A stretch of 6,431 nucleotides of DNA from positions 1 to 6,431 of the forward strand of contig JAIRUL010000222.1 in the NCBI GenBank assembly GCA_031254445.1, given 5' to 3'. Source of the stretch: Chitinispirillales bacterium. GTDB lineage: Bacteria > Fibrobacterota > Chitinivibrionia > Chitinivibrionales > Chitinispirillaceae. Shown here in pieces: positions 1-6,144 of the stretch (positions are counted from its first letter, which is position 1; each line of letters begins with the position of its first letter). The position numbers were made by a program, and so were the translations under genes. The notes beneath the pieces are model-generated. The model saw nothing but the letters and a program-made list of their open reading frames with translations, was not told where the DNA came from and made no database searches.

Positions 1-39
1 AAAAATCAACATCAACACAAAAACGCCCATCCTATGCAT
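1..39 (-). CDS. Possible 5' end of a gene running off the left edge (hydrophobic N-terminus)
   Basis: Thirteen codons are open to the window edge and read MHRMGVFVLMLIF, a basic residue followed by a hydrophobic run as in a signal peptide or membrane anchor. An in-frame TAG lies at 43-45, so the start can only be the ATG at 37-39 or the ATG at 28-30. No good ribosome binding site is visible: an AGG sits only 2 nt before the first ATG. It would follow pbpC on the same strand about 150 nt downstream. Caution: the GTTGATGTTGA stretch within it is also present in the low-complexity hexamer repeat at 6195-6218, so it could be intergenic repeat that happens to be open. No function can be assigned. 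Confidence 0.25.
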   Translation of the reverse strand, partial: MHRMGVFVLMLIF

Positions 40-63
40 CGCCTAAAAATCTATGCGGGAGAA

Positions 64-85
64 GGGCGGACACTTAGGTCCGCCC
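64..85. repeat. GC-rich hairpin downstream of pbpC
   Basis: A perfect 8-bp inverted repeat (GGGCGGAC / GTCCGCCC) encloses the 6-nt loop ACTTAG. It lies about 100 nt past the pbpC stop codon. On the minus strand the stem is followed by TTCTCCCGC and only later by a T run, so it is a poor intrinsic terminator. It looks more like a dispersed intergenic palindrome; hairpins of this GGTCCGCCC type recur in intergenic DNA of many gut bacteria as I recall them, but this was not checked. Confidence 0.55.
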
Positions 86-148
86 CTACGACGGCATTAT
101 CGTAATGCAAAAAACAATCCATCCGTAAATACCGACTGCGGATTTTAG

Positions 149-178
149 GTTAAAAGATTTCGGCCTACGGCCTCAGGC
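149..178 (-). terminator. Hairpin repeat after pbpC, possible weak terminator
   Basis: On the minus strand, just after the pbpC stop, a hairpin GGCC-GTA-GGCC (162-172) is flanked on both sides by GA and preceded by GCCT. It is followed within a few bases by ATCTTTTAA, giving a short T tract. The stem is only 4 bp of Watson-Crick pairs, or longer if the flanking G.A pairs stack, so termination would be weak. The sequence closely resembles the hairpin at 6014-6037, including the GCCTGAG lead-in, so it is also a member of a repeat family. The role as terminator is inference; the hairpin is visible directly. Confidence 0.4.
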
Positions 179-188
179 TTTCGCCCCG

Positions 189-2861
189 CTAGTAAACCTC
201 AACCCTAACCACCCTGCTCCGAACCGGCGTACCCGCGACCCCCGCCTGCACCGCGTACTTCCCGCTCTTCATCGGCAGGCGCAGCGTGTGCGGCGGGTTT
301 GTCACCGAGTGTTCTTCTCCGTTGACAAACCAGAGCACGCTCTCGGCCTCCGGCTCCGCGACGCAGTTGACTGGCAGGAACGCTTGCTCCTCCGGCATCT
401 CAGGGTCGATAAAGAAGCGCGCGCCGGAGCGCGGCCACGTTATCTCCACACGGTAGTCTATGGGCAGCCTTTCGCCCGGGCAGAGCGGGCTTTGCAGGCG
501 CGGGGCGGCGGGCAGGCCGTAGGCGCGCGCCCACGGCTCGTACTCCGGCGCGAGCGACAAAAAAGAGCGGAACTCGCGGAACTTTTCGGGGCAGCTTAGG
601 CCGGCGAGCAGGCCGTTGCGCGTGTCTACCGGCAGGACGCGCAGCACCTCGCTCGCCCCGGTCGGCTCCGTCCCGGGGGCGAAGTAGTCGCTGGTCACGT
701 AGGGGGTGTTCATGTCCGCGCGCAGGCCGGTCAGGCGGCAGATGGAGATCGGCTTCCAGCCATCGGGCGCGGGGAAGCCGCTCTCGCTCAACCCGTCGCG
801 CTCTTGCGGGTGCAGGCGAAGCATGATTTTTTTCACAATCGGCGCGGGGCCGTTGTACCCGCTCACGCGCTTCGTCGGGTGGTTGTCGGCGTTGCCCATC
901 CACGCGGCGACAAGGTAGCGGCCGCTCCACGCCACGCACCACGCGTCGCGGAAGCCGTCGGAGGTGCCGGTCTTGACGGCCACGGCGAACGGGTACTCGA
1001 AGAAGCCCTCGCGGGGGAAGGTCGGGAGGCGCGCGAGGGGGTCGGAGAGGAAGCGCTGGATCATTAAAGCGGCCTCGGGGCTCATGACCTGCTTGGTTTG
1101 GCGATTTGCGGGGTCGCCGTATTGATCCGCCGCGCCGCTGCCGCTTGTCAATTTACCGTAACGGTTGTTCGCCGGATATTGGTCTATCATACCGCCGCTG
1201 TTTATCGGTTTGCCTTGATGTTCCGCCGCGTCGTCTTTAAACCAAGCGAGGTCGCTAAACCGCCCCTCGTTCCCTAGCGTCAAGTAGGCTCTGCTAATTG
1301 ACGTAAGGTCGCAGTAGAGCCCGCCTATCGAGAGCCCAAGGCCGTAGTGGCTTCCGCGGCCGTCGTCGTCCGTTAGTTTCAGGTCGGCTAGCCTTTTGTA
1401 AACCGAGTTGACTCCCAGCGCTTTCAGCACCTGCACGGCGGGGATGTTGCGGCTGTTGGCGAGCGCGTATTTATATAGGATGGGGCCGAGGTACTCCCTG
1501 TCGCTGTTGGCGGGGATGAACGAGCGGTTGCCTTCGCCGAAGTCGTAGTTGATGTCGCGCAGGACGGTCGCCGCGGTGTAGCCCAGCTCTTCCATCCCGT
1601 AGGCGAAGATGAACGGTTTCATGAGGCTTCCCGTCGATCTTTTTGTAGCGGCGTAGTCGTGCATCCCGCCCTTAAAATGGAAGTACCCGCCGGAGCCTAC
1701 GTATGCCAACACTTGACTATTGCTTTTGTCAACCACGATTATCGCGCCGTTTTCCACATCGCCGGCTTTGTACCGCTCTAAGTAGTCGGCGAGCTCGCTC
1801 TGGATATACATTTGGAGGTCGATGTCTATCGATGAGACGACAAGCCCTTGTTTTCTGATGTTGTCATCAACGTAGTAATTGTTGATATTATCATTAATAC
1901 TGTTATTGATACCGCTGCGCGTTTTAGCCTTTCCCTTCCCGTCAATGCCAACGCTACTGCCGTGAAGCATACTCTTATACCTAAGCGTGGCGTGCATCAC
2001 CGACTCGTCCCTAATATCCTTAGGTGGTATAGCAAACTCTTTCAGCTCCGCCATCGACTGTCTGTATTCCGTGCTGTCAATCCACCCGTACCCAAGGCAC
2101 CGCCTGAGCACAAACTGCGCCCGCGACCGCGCGGCGGCGAACCCGGCCGGCTTAAACATATTCATCCTGCCGGGCGCTCGCGGTATCGATACAAGCAGCG
2201 CGCTCTCGGCTAAGCTCAAATCCTGTACCGGTTTCCTGAAATACCGCCGCGAGGCGCACGGCGCTCCGGCGATTCTGTTTCCGTAGGGGGATATCGACAC
2301 GTATTGCTTGAGGACTTTGTCGCGCCCGTAAACCACCGTCAGCCACACCGCCGCAAACGAGTCCCGAACTTTCGAAAATAAGCCGCTCCCGCCCCCGCGC
2401 TGCAACCGCGCTGTCTGCATAGCAATAGTTGACGCGCCGGAAAACCCTTTTCTTCTTATATAATTGTTGACAAGCGCGCGGCCGACAGACATTGCGTCAA
2501 CCCCGATATGTTTGCGAAACCTGCGGTCTTCGGCGGCTAAAACCGCCGTCACGAGCGTCCTCGGGAGCGTGTCCGGCGCAGGCCAATAACCGATGCCGCC
2601 CCGCGGCGACTCTATCTCGGCGATAAAGCGGTAGTTGCGGTCTAAGACAATCCACGACGGGCTGTAATTGCGCAACCGGATGTCGGCCAGGCTTACGAGA
2701 AACGCAGCAGCGACAAAAATCACCGGCGGGGCAATAGCTACAATGCCGGCGATCCGCAAAACTCGCAGTATCGATACGCGCCCATCCGTATCATACGGCG
2801 TAACGCAACGATGCATTAGCCGCAAAAAACCCGTTGCCTTTCCGATAATTGCACTAGTCAT
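189..2861 (-). CDS. pbpC: Penicillin-binding protein 1C (bifunctional glycosyltransferase/transpeptidase)
   Basis: Class A PBP of the PbpC subfamily, which polymerises lipid II into glycan strands and cross-links stem peptides on the outer face of the inner membrane. Visible in order: cytoplasmic N-terminus; transmembrane segment at about 36-58; GT51 domain from about 90 to 260 with catalytic E111 in EDRRFRKHIGVD and GASTIAMQ at 142-149; transpeptidase with nucleophile S412 in SLMK (412-415), SRN (470-472) and KTGTS (630-634); BiPBP_C domain at about 800-890 containing WFVNGEE. Length is 890 aa, against about 770 for E. coli PbpC. The excess is largely two insertions, at about 296-338 (Asn-rich) and 546-590. 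In the GT domain the usual YLN reads YVS (187-189), and the Glu of the preceding helix appears to be T175. The chosen ATG has a weak GAGTAGG Shine-Dalgarno sequence 4 nt upstream; M16 is a poorer alternative. No convincing promoter lies in the spacer after the cotH terminator. E. coli pbpC follows an alpha-2-macroglobulin gene; none is seen here. Confidence 0.95.
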   Translation of the reverse strand: MTSAIIGKATGFLRLMHRCVTPYDTDGRVSILRVLRIAGIVAIAPPVIFVAAAFLVSLADIRLRNYSPSWIVLDRNYRFIAEIESPRGGIGYWPAPDTLPRTLVTAVLAAEDRRFRKHIGVDAMSVGRALVNNYIRRKGFSGASTIAMQTARLQRGGGSGLFSKVRDSFAAVWLTVVYGRDKVLKQYVSISPYGNRIAGAPCASRRYFRKPVQDLSLAESALLVSIPRAPGRMNMFKPAGFAAARSRAQFVLRRCLGYGWIDSTEYRQSMAELKEFAIPPKDIRDESVMHATLRYKSMLHGSSVGIDGKGKAKTRSGINNSINDNINNYYVDDNIRKQGLVVSSIDIDLQMYIQSELADYLERYKAGDVENGAIIVVDKSNSQVLAYVGSGGYFHFKGGMHDYAATKRSTGSLMKPFIFAYGMEELGYTAATVLRDINYDFGEGNRSFIPANSDREYLGPILYKYALANSRNIPAVQVLKALGVNSVYKRLADLKLTDDDGRGSHYGLGLSIGGLYCDLTSISRAYLTLGNEGRFSDLAWFKDDAAEHQGKPINSGGMIDQYPANNRYGKLTSGSGAADQYGDPANRQTKQVMSPEAALMIQRFLSDPLARLPTFPREGFFEYPFAVAVKTGTSDGFRDAWCVAWSGRYLVAAWMGNADNHPTKRVSGYNGPAPIVKKIMLRLHPQERDGLSESGFPAPDGWKPISICRLTGLRADMNTPYVTSDYFAPGTEPTGASEVLRVLPVDTRNGLLAGLSCPEKFREFRSFLSLAPEYEPWARAYGLPAAPRLQSPLCPGERLPIDYRVEITWPRSGARFFIDPEMPEEQAFLPVNCVAEPEAESVLWFVNGEEHSVTNPPHTLRLPMKSGKYAVQAGVAGTPVRSRVVRVEVY

Positions 2862-2905
2862 TGTACCTACTCATATATACGTGATGTGTTGACTTACCGA
2901 TTTTC

Positions 2906-2920
2906 GCGCCCTATGGGCGC
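2906..2920. repeat. Short perfect hairpin upstream of pbpC
   Basis: GCGCCC / GGGCGC form a perfect 6-bp stem around a 3-nt loop, 45 nt before the pbpC start codon and just past the minus-strand terminator. On the minus strand it is followed by GAAAAT, without a T tract, so termination is not expected. It could lie in the pbpC leader or be another intergenic palindrome. The plus strand has TTTT immediately before it. Confidence 0.5.
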
Positions 2921-2927
2921 ATATGTT

Positions 2928-2962
2928 AAAAAGTGCCCTCCCCTTATTATGGGGGGAGGGCA
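2928..2962 (-). terminator. Strong rho-independent terminator of the cotH-like gene
   Basis: On the minus strand a perfect 10-bp GC-rich stem (TGCCCTCCCC at 2953-2962 pairing with GGGGAGGGCA at 2934-2943) encloses a 9-nt AT-rich loop. It is followed immediately by C and a TTTTT tract. It lies about 98 nt past the stop codon of the CotH-domain gene and about 70 nt before pbpC, so it should separate the two genes into different transcription units. The plus orientation has no comparable T tract. Confidence 0.85.
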
Positions 2963-2995
2963 TTGACAGGAGGGGGGATCATGCGTCGGGGCGTT

Positions 2996-3012
2996 ACGGG
3001 GCAGAGCCCCGT
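2996..3012. repeat. GC-rich hairpin in the cotH-pbpC spacer
   Basis: ACGGGGC and GCCCCGT form a perfect 7-bp stem around a 3-nt loop. On neither strand is it followed by a T tract. It sits between the AT-rich hairpin next to the cotH stop and the true terminator. It is probably a dispersed intergenic palindrome in the 3' untranslated region of the CotH-domain transcript. Confidence 0.55.
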
Positions 3013-3021
3013 CCCCAAAAG

Positions 3022-3050
3022 CTTTAAAAGATTTTAACTTTAATCTTTTG
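3022..3050. repeat. AT-rich hairpin right after the cotH stop, related to the 9-mer arrays
   Basis: AAAAGATT (3027-3034) and AATCTTTT (3042-3049) form a perfect 8-bp AT-rich stem, starting 10 nt past the stop codon of the CotH-domain gene. The left part, TTTAAAAGATTTT, is the same string found in the 9-mer array at 6332-6364. A close variant (TTAAAAGATTT) lies behind pbpC at 150-160. This links the three intergenic regions to one repeat family. Its AT-only stem makes it a poor terminator. Confidence 0.5.
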
Positions 3051-3059
3051 GCTTTATCA

Positions 3060-5885
3060 TCAAAACGCCGCCGCCCCGAACACCGCCTGATACTCCGCCG
3101 CCTGACCCGCAACCACCGCAACGGCGCGCTCCGCCTCCGTAACCCCGTCGCTCCACCGCTCAAACCTCGCGCCGGGGCCGGGGACTGCTTTCAACTCCAC
3201 CGGCACGGCAGGGTACGCCTTGAACGTCACGCTTCCGATAGGCATCGGCAAATTATGAATTAGCACGCTGCCGCTGCCGCCGCTTGACACGGTAAGATCG
3301 GCCGCGCCGCTTATCTTGAAGAACGCCTCCATTTCGCCCTGCATCGCCACCGCGCGGCTCCTGCCGAAATTTCTTATTGCATTGAGCTCGCTGTTCATCC
3401 AGCTTGCGCTATGGCCCCACCTTGCCTGGTCGTAGGGAATCTCGCTTTCAATGGGCGCCATAAGCGCGTCTATCCGCGCCTCGACCTTCGCGGGCGAGAA
3501 GTACGTCGCAAGCAATAGCGAGAAGCGGTTGACAAACGCGTTTCTGTAGCCAGCGTTCGCTATCAGCTTGCGGAAGAGCAGCGTGGCGTGCGGCGGGTTG
3601 GGCCAGTCGTTTGGCGGGCCGGTCAAAAACTCCAGCATATTGACGCTCCGCCCGCCGAGATAGCTGTTGCCGCCGAAGCCGAAATCGTTGTCGTACATGA
3701 ACCACTTCCACTTGCTAGGCGGAGCGTTTGTGCGCCACCGCTTCATGTTGTTCCCGGGCCAATCCGTGTCCATGAAGTAAATCTCCGATTGGAAGATGTT
3801 GGTAAAATTGCCCAAATCAATCCACTCCTCAAGCTGCCGCACATCGCCGTCGCTAAGCGCGCTCTTAGCCTCGGCCCACTTCAAGATTCTTTGGTAGTCG
3901 GCGTCGGAGCCGCTGTTCACCTCGTTGTTGGCTTTCACTAAGTCTATGAATTCCGCGTCTATGCCGTAGTTGGCCTCAAAATAGCGCGCGTTCGCGCGCT
4001 CGCGCAGGTTGTGGATGCCGTAATACCGCCCGTTGTAAAAGACTATCGCCGCCCGCCCTTTCTGGTAATCTATGCCCAGCCCCTCGGTGAGCGAGGACAT
4101 CAGCATATCGCGGATGTAGTCCCGCCCGTAGTTGTTGCCGTTGTTCCGCAAAACAAACCGCTTAAACTTCGTTAAACGCGGGTGCTCCGGCAAAAGCGCG
4201 TAGCCAAGGTTCTTCTGCCCGTACTCCTCCCTAAAGTTGATCGCGACCGACTTCTTGGCGTGCATCCTCGAATAGTTGCCGAATATCTCAAGCCCCGCCG
4301 CGTAGCTCCACGCGTGCCTCGCGCCGCCCTCGAAAAAGTCTATGTGGATAGGCAGCTCAATGTCGGCCCAGTAGTTGGCGCCGTAGTGCGGCTCCTGCGG
4401 GCTTGCGTTGGGGCCTGTCGCATATATCCCGACCGCGGGGTCAAACATCTCCACAGGGTCCGCCGCAATGGAGACGACGGGCAAATCCGGTTTGCGTTTG
4501 TCAATTATGTATGTCCGCATAATCGCGGCGCTTGGGTAGCTCCCCTCCTTAAACTGCGCGCAGCGCATGACCGCCGTCTTCTTCAGGTTCAGCGTAACGC
4601 CCGGCCTAAGCGCGCCCTCCGGCGACGGAAACGCGCCGCTCGTGTCGCAGCGCAAAACAACCCCGTCCCCGCCGCCCGCCTCCGGCAGCGTAAACATAAG
4701 GGAGTCGGCGTGGTAGCCGCTCTTAGGGATGGCTGACGCAGGCGGCGGCGGCACCTGCCCGTCATAGTATTCGTTAGAGTTCGCGGCGTTGGGCGTGGGC
4801 GGCTTGCTTAGCGCCCACGCGCCTTTGTCAGCGCTTTCAACCCTGTCAAGCCTCTTAGCGTACGAGAGGCCCAGCGCCTCCGCCGGATAGGCGACGGAGT
4901 CCCGGATGTTCCACCCCGAGTCCATCAAAAAGAGCTTCCCCCCGCCCCTATTCAGCTCAAAAGAGGCGTGGGCCTCGCTCCCCCTCGTCCGCGCGGCTAT
5001 GGAGGTAAAGGAAAACTCCGCCGTTCCGCGGAAGCTCGGCGGGTTCGCGAAGCGGATCCCGTAGATGCAGCTCAAATCCGGGTAGCCGCTAGACGGCAGC
5101 TCCACCGCGTAGAGGCCGTCCGCCTCCCCCGTGCCGGTCAAAACCGCCGGCCACGCCTCCCAGTCCCTCACCCCGTCGCTCGGGAGGCGGATTTCGAGCT
5201 TGGCGCCTTTGGTGACATACCCCCTAAGCAGTATCTGATGTATGCCGGACATATTGACGGCGCTGCCGCCCACCACGTTGTAATCGCCGTCCACATCGGC
5301 AAAAGAGAGCATGACCACCGCGCTCGACCACCCCAGCGCCGGGTTGTCCACCGCCGTGAGCTTCCCGCCAATGCTGGCGTTCCTCACAAACGTATGCGTC
5401 GCCGTACTGCGCCCGGGGCCGCCCGGATCGGTACTCCGGTCGTCCGCCCAGTTCCAAGCGCCCCTCGCCCTCCCGATGAGGTCGATGCTGTCCCGCGCAG
5501 GGGCGCTGTCCGGCCTGTCGCCGCGCCCGGACAGGAACACCGCCAAATACCCGCGCGGCTCTATAACGACGTCCCCAAACTCCCACCGCCTCTGATTAAC
5601 GCTGTTCACGCTGTTCGTCAGCCAATACCCGAGAAGATTCACCGCCGTGTCGGCGGGGTTGTAAAACTCCGCCCATCCGGGGTCGCCCCCGAACTCGTCC
5701 TTGTAATCGGCATTCGCCGAATACACCTCGTTTATGTACGCCGGCGGGTTGCCGATGAACAACGGCCTATCCTTCTCCCCCTCGCCGCCGTTTATTGGCC
5801 GCTCAACGCACGAGAGGCCGGATACCGCAGCGGTAAGGCAGGCGGTAAAAAACAGGGGTCGCAGGGATGGCGGCGTCTTTTGCAT
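3060..5885 (-). CDS. Exported lamin-tail / CotH-kinase-domain protein
   Basis: A 941-aa secreted, probably lipid-anchored, modular protein; its physiological target is unknown. From the ATG at 5883-5885: signal peptide at 1-25 with hydrophobic core and possible lipobox GLSC (Cys26; Gly at -3 is atypical); first half of a lamin-tail domain at about 49-120 (INEVYSANADY, WAEFYNPAD, LLGYWLTN); an inserted beta-rich region at about 121-310, perhaps carbohydrate-binding-like; end of the lamin-tail domain at about 316-370 (KPPTPNAANS); a chitobiase-C/Fn3-like domain at about 378-463; CotH domain from about 468 to 850; a C-terminal repeat like the divergent InlB B-repeat at about 863-941 (FERWSDG). 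CotH kinase hallmarks are present: KKSVAINF (544-551), YGIHNLRER with E629, DTDWPGNN (706-713) and YDNDFGFG with D732 and D734. CotH proteins are atypical secreted protein kinases in Bacillus spores; activity here is inferred. The ORF is open upstream to an ATG at 5966, but that extension would put charged residues before the signal peptide and overlap the promoter. Confidence 0.9.
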   Translation of the reverse strand: MQKTPPSLRPLFFTACLTAAVSGLSCVERPINGGEGEKDRPLFIGNPPAYINEVYSANADYKDEFGGDPGWAEFYNPADTAVNLLGYWLTNSVNSVNQRRWEFGDVVIEPRGYLAVFLSGRGDRPDSAPARDSIDLIGRARGAWNWADDRSTDPGGPGRSTATHTFVRNASIGGKLTAVDNPALGWSSAVVMLSFADVDGDYNVVGGSAVNMSGIHQILLRGYVTKGAKLEIRLPSDGVRDWEAWPAVLTGTGEADGLYAVELPSSGYPDLSCIYGIRFANPPSFRGTAEFSFTSIAARTRGSEAHASFELNRGGGKLFLMDSGWNIRDSVAYPAEALGLSYAKRLDRVESADKGAWALSKPPTPNAANSNEYYDGQVPPPPASAIPKSGYHADSLMFTLPEAGGGDGVVLRCDTSGAFPSPEGALRPGVTLNLKKTAVMRCAQFKEGSYPSAAIMRTYIIDKRKPDLPVVSIAADPVEMFDPAVGIYATGPNASPQEPHYGANYWADIELPIHIDFFEGGARHAWSYAAGLEIFGNYSRMHAKKSVAINFREEYGQKNLGYALLPEHPRLTKFKRFVLRNNGNNYGRDYIRDMLMSSLTEGLGIDYQKGRAAIVFYNGRYYGIHNLRERANARYFEANYGIDAEFIDLVKANNEVNSGSDADYQRILKWAEAKSALSDGDVRQLEEWIDLGNFTNIFQSEIYFMDTDWPGNNMKRWRTNAPPSKWKWFMYDNDFGFGGNSYLGGRSVNMLEFLTGPPNDWPNPPHATLLFRKLIANAGYRNAFVNRFSLLLATYFSPAKVEARIDALMAPIESEIPYDQARWGHSASWMNSELNAIRNFGRSRAVAMQGEMEAFFKISGAADLTVSSGGSGSVLIHNLPMPIGSVTFKAYPAVPVELKAVPGPGARFERWSDGVTEAERAVAVVAGQAAEYQAVFGAAAF

Positions 5886-5895
5886 TTGCAAGGGT

Positions 5896-5900
5896 TCCTT
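5896..5900 (-). promoter_or_regulatory. Ribosome binding site that decides the cotH-like start
   Basis: AAGGA on the minus strand lies 10 nt before the ATG at 5883-5885. The codons after that ATG encode a clean export signal (MQKTPPSLRPLFF onward), whereas the upstream in-frame ATG at 5966 lacks any export signal and would begin before the promoter -35. This supports a 941-aa product. Confidence 0.7.
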
Positions 5901-5924
5901 TTTGTGATTTACGGGTATTATATA

Positions 5925-5953
5925 ATAATAACATAAATCCGGCGATAATTCAA
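5925..5953 (-). promoter_or_regulatory. Sigma70-like promoter of the cotH-like gene
   Basis: On the minus strand, TTGAAT (5948-5953) and TATTAT (5925-5930) are separated by exactly 17 bp. They match TTGACA and TATAAT at four of six and five of six positions. An alternative -10, a perfect TATAAT at 5917-5922, has no -35 at the right distance. Transcription would start near 5918 and give a leader of about 33 nt containing the Shine-Dalgarno sequence. Upstream (5956-6000) is AT-rich. Predicted only from sequence. Confidence 0.6.
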
Positions 5954-5995
5954 GGGGGCAGGGCATTAGTTTTAATTCAATCTTTTAAATTTTTT

Positions 5996-6017
5996 AAATC
6001 TTTTTCAGACGAAGCCT
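5996..6017 (+). repeat. 22-bp box, copy 1 (direct)
   Basis: First of four perfect copies of a 22-bp box with the core CAGACGAAGCCT preceded by a T run. The others are at 6102-6123 (same strand), 6257-6278 and 6300-6321 (opposite strand). A truncated ACGAAGCC also occurs at 6404-6411. Confidence 0.85.
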
Positions 6018-6037
6018 GAGACCGTAAGGTCGAAGGC
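6014..6037 (+). repeat. Hairpin with GNRA loop and tandem G.A flanks
   Basis: As RNA from the plus strand it reads GCCU-GA-GACC-GUAA-GGUC-GA-AGGC: two 4-bp helices separated by symmetric tandem G.A mismatches and capped by a GUAA (GNRA) tetraloop. It is present in the left half of the palindromic element only; the right half lacks it exactly. A relative lies behind pbpC on the minus strand at 156-178. Confidence 0.6.
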
Positions 6038-6051
6038 TTTAAAGTCAAAGT

Positions 6052-6105
6052 CTTTAAATTCTTTAAAGTCTTTAAAGCCTTTAAAATCTTTAAAGCCTTT
6101 AAAAT
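6052..6105 (+). repeat. 9-bp tandem array, six units
   Basis: Six units in perfect 9-bp register, consensus CTTTAAARY with variants ending TT, GT, GC and AT. The last two pairs alternate GC, AT, GC, AT, which indicates an 18-bp higher-order duplication. The corresponding place in the right half of the palindrome (6277-6286) holds about one unit, so this array has expanded on the left side only. Confidence 0.85.
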
Positions 6106-6144
6106 CTTTTTCAGACGAAGCCTACGGCTTCATAACGTGTGGCG
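6101..6144 (+). repeat. 44-bp perfect inverted repeat, left arm
   Basis: Perfect reverse complement of 6236-6279 over all 44 positions. It contains the second 22-bp box and an internal hairpin GAAGCC-TAC-GGCTTC (6117-6131). The arms are separated by 91 bp, so the pair could form a cruciform in DNA or a long stem in RNA. A mismatch ends it inward at 6145/6235; outward the arms diverge by a single-base insertion in the T run. Confidence 0.9.

Noticed and set aside
400..942. Minus-strand ORF of 180 codons in another frame of pbpC
   Set aside because: It overlaps the well-supported pbpC frame; its Arg/Ala/Pro-rich content is a GC-rich shadow.
2874..2902. Promoter for pbpC with TATATA as the -10 (2874-2879)
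   Set aside because: There is no recognisable -35 at 16-18 bp, and transcription would start only about 6 nt before the start codon, leaving no room for the ribosome binding site.
4182..4736. Plus-strand ORF of 184 codons antisense to the cotH-like gene
   Set aside because: Arg/Val-rich composition typical of an antisense shadow, no ribosome binding site, and no recognisable family.
4968..5936. Long plus-strand ORF (322 codons) antisense to the cotH-like gene
   Set aside because: It is Arg/Pro/Ala/Val-rich with no domain pattern, and lies opposite a gene with clear domains; such ORFs are expected opposite GC-rich codons.
5886..5966. Upstream ATG extending the cotH-like protein by 27 residues
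   Set aside because: The extension would precede the signal peptide with charged residues, has no ribosome binding site of its own, and overlaps the predicted promoter.
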